Shown: positions 5,311 to 12,600 of the stretch, piece after piece
Layout: each line of letters starts with the position of its first letter
How positions within the stretch are numbered: the first letter of the stretch is position 1
DNA from: Burkholderiales bacterium
Lineage (GTDB): Bacteria; Pseudomonadota; Gammaproteobacteria; Burkholderiales; SG8-39
Assembly (NCBI GenBank): GCA_020846575.1
Contig: JADLDQ010000383.1
Span: 1-13,387 of the forward strand
DNA length: 13,387 nt
Reading direction: 5' to 3'
The notes under the pieces: model-generated
Database searches by the model: none
The model's input: the letters and a program-made list of their open reading frames with translations, nothing else
Told to the model about the DNA's origin: nothing
Position numbers and translations under genes: made by a program

Positions 5311-6822
5311 ATGAAGTACCTGCTCGCCCTCGATCAGGGCACCACGAGTTCGCGCGCCGTCGTGTTCGATGCGAACGGCGCGATACGCGCGCTGGCGCGA
5401 AGGGAGTTTCCCCAGATCTACCCCCGCCCCGGGTGGGTCGAACACGACCCCGCGGACCTCTGGGCGAGCCAGCTTGCCTGCGCGCGTACCGCACTGAGAC
5501 GAGCCCGCGTTGGCGCCAGCGAGCTCGCGGCCATCGGCATCACCAACCAGCGGGAGACGACGCTCGTGTGGGACCGCGCCACGGGGCAAGCGCTGCACGG
5601 CGCCATCGTGTGGCAGGACCGGCGCACCGCGGCGCTGTGCGCCCGATGGGCAGCGCGCGGCCTCGCGTCGCGTGTTCGCGAACGCACCGGGCTTGTGATC
5701 GACCCGTACTTTTCCGCCTCGAAGATCGCCTGGCTGCTCGCGAACGTGAAGGGGCTCGCGCGCCGTGCGCGCCGCGGCGAAGTCGCGTTCGGCACCGTGG
5801 ACAGCTGGCTCGTATGGCGGCTCACCGGCGGGCGCCGCCATGTCACCGACGTGAGCAATGCCTCGCGCACCCTGCTCTTCGACATCCACAGGGGCGAATG
5901 GGACGGCCAGCTGCTCGAAGCGTTCGGCATCCCGCGGGCGATGCTGCCGCAGGTGCACGCCTCCGCCCACGTCTTCGGGACCTGCGACGCACGGCTGTTC
6001 GGCGCCGAAATCCCGATCGCGAGCATCGCCGGCGACCAGCAGGCGGCCCTGTTCGGACAGGCCTGCCATGGCCCGGGCATGGCGAAGAACACCTACGGCA
6101 CCGGCTGCTTCATGCTGCTCAACACCGGTGCACGCGCCATCGGCTCGCGTTCCGGCCTGGTGACCACGCTTGCCGCCCGGTACGGACGTACCCAGTATGC
6201 GCTCGAAGGCAGCGTCTTCATTGGCGGCGCGGTGGTGCAGTGGCTGCGCGACGGCCTGCGCCTGATCCGCCGATCGGCCGACGTGGAAGAGCTCGCCGCC
6301 CGTGTCCCGGACTCGGGCGGGGTATACCTCGTGCCTGCATTCGCCGGCCTGGGCGCTCCGCACTGGGATCCGTACGCGCGTGGAATCCTCGTCGGCCTCA
6401 CGCGCGGCGCGGGTGCGGCGCACATCGCGCGCGCCGCGCTCGAATCGATCGCGTTCCAGTCGGCCGAGCTGCTCGCTGCGATGCGCAGGGACTCGGGGCT
6501 GGAGCTCGCGGAACTGCGCGTGGACGGCGGCGCGGCCGCGAACGACCTCCTCATGCAGTTCCAGTCGGACCTGCTCGGCATCCCGGTGGTACGCCCCGAG
6601 GTGTTGGAAACCACCGCGCTCGGCGCCGCCTACCTCGCGGGGCTGGCAACGGGGGTGTGGAAGGACCGCGAGGACATCGCGCGGCACTGGCAGGCGGCGC
6701 GCCGCTTTCAGCCGCGCATGAGCCGGGAGGAAGCAAAGCGCCGGATGGGTGAATGGGCGCGCGCGCTGGAGCGCAGCAGGGACTGGCAGAAAGCGCGCCG
6801 GCCGGGTGCGAGATCCCGCTGA
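5281..6822 (+). CDS. glpK: Glycerol kinase
   Basis: Phosphorylates glycerol to sn-glycerol-3-phosphate with ATP; cytoplasmic, FGGY kinase family. Counted from Met at 5311 it has 503 residues, the family norm. DQGTTSSR (8-15) binds phosphate; NQRET (79-83) and WQDRR (101-105) contact glycerol; GDQQAA (241-246) holds the catalytic Asp242; NTYGTG (260-265) and the C-terminal VDGGAAANDLLMQFQSDLLG (404-423) complete the ATPase fold. Start: AGGAA at 5270-5274 stands 6 bp before the ATG at 5281, so I take that one, but family alignment begins at the ATG at 5311 and the ten residues between come from a tandem duplication. The loop that binds fructose-1,6-bisphosphate in the E. coli enzyme (GGKGGTR) reads CDARLFGAE here (225-233) and lacks the Arg. 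No glpF, glpD or glpR is in view; divergent from sucC, convergent with tldD. Confidence 0.95.
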   Translation: MKSGSMKSGSMKYLLALDQGTTSSRAVVFDANGAIRALARREFPQIYPRPGWVEHDPADLWASQLACARTALRRARVGASELAAIGITNQRETTLVWDRATGQALHGAIVWQDRRTAALCARWAARGLASRVRERTGLVIDPYFSASKIAWLLANVKGLARRARRGEVAFGTVDSWLVWRLTGGRRHVTDVSNASRTLLFDIHRGEWDGQLLEAFGIPRAMLPQVHASAHVFGTCDARLFGAEIPIASIAGDQQAALFGQACHGPGMAKNTYGTGCFMLLNTGARAIGSRSGLVTTLAARYGRTQYALEGSVFIGGAVVQWLRDGLRLIRRSADVEELAARVPDSGGVYLVPAFAGLGAPHWDPYARGILVGLTRGAGAAHIARAALESIAFQSAELLAAMRRDSGLELAELRVDGGAAANDLLMQFQSDLLGIPVVRPEVLETTALGAAYLAGLATGVWKDREDIARHWQAARRFQPRMSREEAKRRMGEWARALERSRDWQKARRPGARSR

Positions 6823-6852
6823 CGGCACTCGATGTCCACGTCAGCGTGCCGT
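6822..6852 (+). repeat. Inverted repeat at the glpK stop codon
   Basis: ACGGCAC (6822-6828, its first base being the last of the TGA) pairs with GTGCCGT (6846-6852), seven bp with a 17-nt loop. It may stabilise or end the glpK mRNA, but no T-run follows, so I do not call it a terminator. Confidence 0.35.
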
Positions 6853-7097
6853 TCACCGGCGTGAAACGCGCGCCTTGCCTGCCCGGGACTTGCGGCGGCG
6901 AGGGGCCATGTCCCCTGCTGCATCGACCTGCCGGCAAGGCGCCTTGACCCCGTCACGGTCCGCCACGAGGCGAATCGGCCGCGCCCGCTGCAGGAGATCC
7001 CCGCCCGATAAGAGGCCCTCCGCGGACGGGAAGCAGCCAATCCGTCAGACGCCAGAACCTGCCCCGACGCCCGCAGGCAGCACGCGCGGGCCATACC
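6823..7097. other. Convergent gap between glpK and tldD
   Basis: 275 bp between two genes that end toward each other. It contains the inverted repeat at the glpK stop, a short AGGGG/CCCCT hairpin around 6900-6916, and a GCCCGC/GCGGGC stem at 7069-7091, 7 bp past the tldD stop. None has a T-run. I see no gene and no classical terminator for either side. Confidence 0.5.
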
Positions 7098-8564
7098 TCA
7101 GGCGGTTCCGCCCACCGTCAGCCCGTCGATCCTGAGCGTGGGCTGCCCCACGCCGACCGGAACGCTCTGGCCGTCCTTGCCGCAAGTTCCGACGCCGGGA
7201 TCGAGCTTGAGATCGTTTCCGATCATGCTCACGCGGGTGAGCGCATCCGGGCCGTTCCCGATCAGTGTCGCGCCCCTGACCGGGCAGGTGATCCGGCCGT
7301 TCTCGATCAGATAGGCCTCCGAGGCCGAGAACACGAACTTGCCGTTGGTGATGTCCACCTGGCCGCCGCCGAAGTTCACCGCGTACAGGCCCTTGTGCAC
7401 CGAGGCGATGATCTCCGCCGGATCGCGCTCGCCGTTGTGCATGTAGGTGTTGGTCATGCGCGGCAGCACCACGTGCGCGAACGATTCGCGACGGCCGTTT
7501 CCCGTCGGCGGCACGCGCATCAGCCGCGCGTTCAGGCTGTCCTGGAGGTAGCCGCGCAGCACCCCGTTCTCGATCAGCGTGTTGCACCGGGTGGGGTTGC
7601 CCTCGTCGTCGATGTTGAGCGAACCGCGGCGCCCGGGCAGCGTGCCGTCGTCGACCACCGTCACGCCCGGCGCGGCCACACGCTCGCCGATGCGCCCGGA
7701 GAACGCCGAGCTTCCCTTGCGGTTGAAATCGCCCTCCAGACCGTGGCCGATCGCCTCGTGCAGCAGCACACCCGGCCATCCGGGCCCCAGAACCACGGTC
7801 ATGGTTCCGGCGGGCGCCGGGCGCGACTCCAGGTTGACCAGTGCCTGCGAGACGGCGTGCTGCGCGTACTCTGCCAGGCGCTCGTCGGTGAAGAAGGCGT
7901 AGTCCCCGCGGCCGCCGCCGCCGGCGGTGCCCTGCTCGCGCCGGCCGTCCGACTCGGCGATCACCTGCAGCGACAGGCGCACCAGCGGCCGCACGTCGGC
8001 CGCAACGTGCCCGTCGGCGCGCGCCACCAGCACCACTTCGTATTCGCCCGCCAGGCTCGCCATCACTTGGGTGACGCGCGGATCCCGGGCGCGGCACAGC
8101 CGCTCGAGCTTTTCGAGCAGCTTCACTTTCCGGTCGTCGGCAAGCGATGCGAGCGGGTCGATCGAAGGGTACAGCGCGTGCCCCGGCACGACTGCCCTGC
8201 GCGCGGCGCGGCGCCTCGCCACGGCGCTGCGGCCTGCGGCGCCCGTTCGACCCATCGCGCGCGTGGTGTGCGCGGCATCGGTGAGCGCCGCGAGGCTGAT
8301 CTCGTCGGAATAGGCAAACGCGGTCTTCTCGCCGGAGATGGCGCGCACCCCGACGCCCTGGTCGATGCTGAAACTGCCGGACTTGACGATGCCTTCCTCC
8401 AGCGACCATCCCTCGCTCCGAGAGTACTGGAAGTACAGATCGGCGTAATCCAGGCGCCGGGTCTGCATGGCGCCGAACACCGCTTCGAGCTGGTTGGCCT
8501 CCAGTTCGTGAGGTGCGAGCAGGCAGGACTGGGCCGTTCGGAACAGGACATCCGGAGCGTTCAT
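7098..8564 (-). CDS. tldD: TldD metalloprotease subunit (modulator of DNA gyrase family)
   Basis: 488 residues, close to E. coli TldD. In E. coli TldD pairs with TldE (PmbA) to form a heterodimeric zinc protease that trims unfolded peptides; it matures microcin B17 and degrades CcdA. The zinc motif is intact: HEAIGHGLEGDF starts at His269, giving HExxxH (His269, Glu270, His274), and the third ligand is probably the Cys461 in GTCGKDGQ. Other family blocks are VDDGTLPGRRGSLNIDDEG (304-322) and FGGGQVDITNGKF (398-410). The start ATG at 8562-8564 is chosen because translation from it matches the family; a GGA lies 7 nt upstream. An alternative at 8621 would overlap the upstream amidase gene. It lies 37 bp after the amidase stop, presumably in one transcript with yhdP. 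No pmbA/tldE lies in the window; the partner is usually encoded elsewhere. Confidence 0.95.
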   Translation of the reverse strand: MNAPDVLFRTAQSCLLAPHELEANQLEAVFGAMQTRRLDYADLYFQYSRSEGWSLEEGIVKSGSFSIDQGVGVRAISGEKTAFAYSDEISLAALTDAAHTTRAMGRTGAAGRSAVARRRAARRAVVPGHALYPSIDPLASLADDRKVKLLEKLERLCRARDPRVTQVMASLAGEYEVVLVARADGHVAADVRPLVRLSLQVIAESDGRREQGTAGGGGRGDYAFFTDERLAEYAQHAVSQALVNLESRPAPAGTMTVVLGPGWPGVLLHEAIGHGLEGDFNRKGSSAFSGRIGERVAAPGVTVVDDGTLPGRRGSLNIDDEGNPTRCNTLIENGVLRGYLQDSLNARLMRVPPTGNGRRESFAHVVLPRMTNTYMHNGERDPAEIIASVHKGLYAVNFGGGQVDITNGKFVFSASEAYLIENGRITCPVRGATLIGNGPDALTRVSMIGNDLKLDPGVGTCGKDGQSVPVGVGQPTLRIDGLTVGGTA

Positions 8565-8601
8565 CGAGAATCCAATCTGAGAGATGCGGCGAGGGGGAGC
8601 C

Positions 8602-9498
8602 CTACGCAACGGCGCGGCCACGCCTTGCGGCGGTCTCGGCCTCGAGTCCGGCGAGCAGCGTGCGCCCTTCGACTATCGTGCCGCCGCCGAACCGCGCGCG
8701 ATGCGAAAGCGCGGGCAGGCTCGCGCGCACCTCGGCGATCCGCGACGGGTCGATGGCCGCGACCAGCACGCCGGACCCCTCGGGCAGGCACTCGAGCACC
8801 GTGCCCCAGGGATCGACGATCATGCTGTGGCCGTGCGTGCGGCGCCCGCTTGGATGTCTGCCGCCCTGCGCGGGGGCGACGACGTAAGCGAGGTTCTCGA
8901 TGGCGCGCGCCCGCAGCAGCGTCTCCCAGTGCGCCCGGCCGGTCGGGACCGTAAAGGCCGACGGAACGAACAGGACGTCCACCGGACCCAGCGCCCGATA
9001 CAGCTCCGGGAACCGCACGTCGTAGCAGACCGAAAGGCCGAGGCGGCCGAATGGCGAATCGACGGCGACGGCGCGGTCCCCGGGCTCGATGGTGGAAGCC
9101 TCGTCGTAGCGTTCGATCTCGCCGGCATAGCCGAACAGGTGGATCTTGTCGTAGCGCGCGACGTTGCGGCCGCGCTCGTCGTAGACGAGGCACGCATTGC
9201 GTACCCGGGCGGGATCTTCACAGGCGAGGGGCAAGGTGCCCCCGATGAGCCAGACGCCGAACTCGGCCGCGGTGCGGGCGAGGAACTCCTGGATCGGGCC
9301 CGCGCCCTGGGGTTCGCGCGCGCCGACCTTGTCGGCATCGCGCAGGCCCATCAGGCAGAAGTACTCCGGCAGCGCGCACAGCTGCGCACCCCTTTGCGCC
9401 GCCTCCGCGACGAGATCCCGCGCAGCGGCGAGGTTGCTGGCGACGTCCGGTCCCGAAACCATCTGGATGGCGGCGAACCGGTGTGCTTGCTGCGGCAT
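8602..9498 (-). CDS. Nit-family carbon-nitrogen hydrolase, probable deaminated glutathione amidase
   Basis: 298 residues from the ATG at 9496-9498. Nitrilase-superfamily enzyme with the catalytic triad visible: Glu45 in LPEYF, Lys118 in YDKIHLF and the nucleophile Cys158 in VCYDVRFPE. The CYDVRFPELYR signature and YDKIHLFGY fit the Nit1/Nit2 branch, whose members hydrolyse the amide of deaminated glutathione (metabolite repair) or alpha-keto acid amides (omega-amidase). The first is more likely for a bacterial Nit1-type protein next to yhdP and tldD, but this is inference. Start: GGGGA (complement of 9508-9512) lies 9 bp upstream of the ATG; a TTG three codons earlier sits too close to it. 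Cytoplasmic, no signal peptide. It follows yhdP after 181 bp and precedes tldD by 37 bp, same strand. Confidence 0.92.
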   Translation of the reverse strand: MPQQAHRFAAIQMVSGPDVASNLAAARDLVAEAAQRGAQLCALPEYFCLMGLRDADKVGAREPQGAGPIQEFLARTAAEFGVWLIGGTLPLACEDPARVRNACLVYDERGRNVARYDKIHLFGYAGEIERYDEASTIEPGDRAVAVDSPFGRLGLSVCYDVRFPELYRALGPVDVLFVPSAFTVPTGRAHWETLLRARAIENLAYVVAPAQGGRHPSGRRTHGHSMIVDPWGTVLECLPEGSGVLVAAIDPSRIAEVRASLPALSHRARFGGGTIVEGRTLLAGLEAETAARRGRAVA

Positions 9499-9551
9499 CG
9501 GAGACAATCCCCGCTCGCTGAAATGGTTGCCGCGCGCGACGCGGCGTCCCT

Positions 9552-9557
9552 ATGATA
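9552..9557 (-). promoter_or_regulatory. Candidate internal -10 box (TATCAT) upstream of the amidase gene
   Basis: TATCAT on the minus strand matches the -10 consensus at five of six bases, about 54 bp before the amidase start codon. No matching -35 is seen. If used, it would let the amidase and tldD be transcribed apart from yhdP. Confidence 0.25.
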
Positions 9558-9583
9558 CAAGGCTTCGCAGAGCGGGCTGGCGC

Positions 9584-9600
9584 GCCTCGCCCGGCGAGGC
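9584..9600. repeat. GC-rich hairpin between yhdP and the amidase gene
   Basis: GCCTCGCC and GGCGAGGC are perfect 8-bp inverted arms around one base, realistically a 6-bp stem with a 5-nt loop. Within the 181-bp spacer 9499-9679, which also holds several G/C runs (9620-9655). No T-run follows, so it may pause or stabilise RNA and is not a clear terminator. The spacer has no gene. Confidence 0.4.
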
Positions 9601-9679
9601 CGTGGTTTCGGGCGGAGCCAGGGGGGTTCCCCAGGGTCGCCATGTCCCCCGGGGCCTGCGGCGGCTGCGTCGCGCGCCG

Positions 9680-12600
9680 CTACGGACCGCCTTGAGGCGC
9701 CGGTTCGATTCTCCTCGCCCGCTCGACCTTCGGATCGCTCCAGGTGCCGGTCACCACGTACTCGGTCGCGAACACTTTGCCCAGGGGATCCTTGAGGATG
9801 CGCTGGGCGAGAAATGCCGCCAGCCCGGCGATCGGATTCGCGAGAAACAGCGCCACGCCCGAGGATACGCTGTCGCCCACCGACGGAACGACGTTCACCT
9901 TGAGGTTCTGAGTTTCCTCACCCAGGTCGATGACGCCCGACATCGTCACCAGGGCGGCGTTCCCGGCCATCACGAAATCCTCGGTACTGAGCCTGCCCTT
10001 GGAAATCCGCGCGCTCGCCTTGATGGACCCGAAGGAGAAGCCCTCCGCGAAGGTGTCGCGGAAATCCAGGGTGATCCAGGACTGGAGCGAGAGGATCCCG
10101 AGCAGCTTGGAAATGCCCGGCTCGGCCTTCAGGAACTGTCCCTTCTCGGCGCTCAGCCTGAGTTCTCCGGCCAGCGTCGGGTAGTCGATGGACTGCGGGG
10201 CTCCGGCCCATCCGATCCTGCCGTTGAGGTTCGCGGTGCCGCCCTTCACGGTGCCCGGAAATCCCAGCCGGGTGAGGTAGGCGCCGATGTCGCTCACGTC
10301 GAGGTTGACCTCGAGGTTCACGTCGGGCTGCGCGGCCCGGCTCTGCCACCGGCCGTCCGCGCGGAGTTCGCTGTCCGCCGCGCGCAGCACCAGCTTTTCG
10401 ATGAGCCAGTCCCGGGACTCGTTGACCGCGACCAGTTCCAGCCGGCCCAGCCGCGTCTCGCGCAACCTGAAATCATCGGCTGTCACGTCGAGCGCGGGCA
10501 GTTCGGCGCTCGCGGTTTCCCGCGCCGAAGCGGAGGCGACCGGGCTCGTATCCGGAACGCTCAGGCGCATGAGCCGCGCAACCACCCGGCCGCGCCCCTG
10601 CGGCAGCCAATTCACCCGGCCCGCCAGTTCGCGGGCGGTGAGATCGGCGCTCCAGCCCTGTTGCATGGGTGTGGCGGAGAGCTGGACCTCGTTCAGGCGC
10701 CGCCCCGCAACGTCCAGAGCGTCGATCGACAGCTTCAGATCGCTGACCGGAACCACCCCGTGGTCTGCGCCGCCGAAAACGGCTCGCCACTGGTCGAGGT
10801 CGAGTTCGGCGATGCGCCCGGCGACGGCGAAGCCGCTTCTTCCCGGCGCGGGCGCGGCTTCGTTCAATCCCAGTGCGCCCCGCTCCAGAACCCTCTTCCC
10901 GCCTTCGCTGCGACGGATCACGAGGCCGCTGGCTGCGCGTCCGTAGGCGAACCGGAGCGCATCTGCGCCGGGCGGCAGCTGCTTGACGCCGGCACGCCCG
11001 AGCCAGTCGACGGCCGCCCGGGTGGTGCGCTCCAGCCGGAACGGGACGCTGGCGGTAGCCGCTTTCCCGAAGGGTATGGGCAGATCCACGACGACGCCGG
11101 TGAGCGGCGATTCCAGCGAGAACTCGACGCCGGACCCGGCAAGCGTGATGCTGCCTCGCCAGGTCCCGATACCCCGCACGCGATCCAGCATCGGCAGATC
11201 GAAGTGCGCGCGAACGGCTGCCAGGTCCGCGGCGCCCTGGGCCGTGATCGCGAGTTCCTCGTTCCCGCCCGTGCTCACGCTGAATGTCACCGGACCGCCG
11301 AGCACCCGCGCGGCTGCGTTGCGGACCACGAAGCCGGATTCGGTGAACTCGACGCGCCCGTTCACCTGCCCCAGAGGCGGAAAGGACGCCGCGACCGCCA
11401 CCTCGTTACCCAGCAGCTGGTAGGCGCCGGACACCCGCGTGCGATCGACGTGCTCCAGCGGGATGTCCAGCCGCAGCTGCAGCCGCCCGCTGCCCGTGGC
11501 CGAGATCTCCTCGAGCCCGGCCCCGAGATTCGCCTGGAGCGGGCTCGATCGCAGGAAGCGCAGGAATTCGCCCGTGGCGCCGTCCGCCTGGAGGTCGATG
11601 CTCAGTCTCGGGTCGGCTTGCACATAGTCGGGAATCACTGCGACCACGTTCGAAGCGCGCACGCCCAGCACGCTGCCCCGGGCGGCGCTCACCCGCAGCT
11701 GCGCGCCTTCCATGAGGATCTCGCCGCCCAGGTTCGTCGCCCGCGGCCAGCCCCCGGCGTAATCCAGTTCCCCGCCGGTGAAGCGCCCGCTCACCCGGAA
11801 CTGCCCCGACTTGCCGTCGGCCCAGGGAAAACCCTGGAGATCGCCCCTGAGTCGCAGGCGCGCGTCGCTCGCCTCGCCGGCGAGAATCGTGGTCCTGAGA
11901 TAGCCGGCCACCGTCTCGGGGAGAACCGGGATGTAGCGGTAGACCGCGCGCGCGCTCGCGCGTGCGATGTTCGCGGTGAGGTCGATCGTTCCGGGACCAG
12001 CGCGGCCCTCGAGCGCCGTCGTGAAGCTTCCCTGCACCGAGGCCGACAGCTCACGGTTCTCCACCGAGACTTCGGCAAACCTCGCCTCGTAGCGCTCCCC
12101 CATGCGCTTCCAGTTGACGCGCGCCGCCAGCCGGTCCAGCTCGACGCGACTCTCTTTCAGCACGCCCGGCAGCTCTACGCTCACCCGCTCCGATCTGAGC
12201 TGGAGCGCGCCGGCGGACTGATTCGCATCGATGCTTCCAGACAGGCCCGCGACAAGCGCGCGGCCTCCAGGCGCGTTCAGACCAAGCCTTTCGAAGCGGC
12301 CCTTGACCGAGAAACGATCCAGGTCGCGAGCATCGCCGCCCCAAGTGAGCTTGAGGTTGTTCAGTGTTCCCCGCGGCCCGAATTCCGACAGGCGTGTGCG
12401 CGCCTCGTCGCTGAACGGCAGGAATCCCGCGAGCCTCGCCAGCGGCGCCAGCTCCAGCGTGTTCACGTCGATCTCGCCCTGCGGCCGGGTATGCTCTGCG
12501 CCGCGCCTCCAGGTCACGCGAAAGTCAGCCGGCGGCAGCGCGACGCCGCCCGCGCTCTTCAGTGCGAAGCGGTGCCCGTGGAGTTTCACGGTAGCGCCGT

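Noticed and set aside
4992..5312. N-terminal extension of sucC by 107 codons to 5312
   Set aside because: It is only an open frame through the divergent control region and the glpK repeat; SucC proteins begin at the MKIHEYQAK start at 4991.
5302..6828. Minus-strand 508-codon frame opposite glpK
   Set aside because: glpK matches its family over its whole length; the antisense translation has no recognisable domain.
7395..8954. Plus-strand 519-codon frame opposite tldD and the amidase gene
   Set aside because: Both minus-strand genes have intact catalytic motifs; the antisense frame has none and spans the gene boundary.
9499..9507. TTG start for the amidase gene three codons upstream
   Set aside because: The GGGGA ribosome binding site would directly abut the TTG; spacing to the ATG at 9498 is 9 bp and normal.
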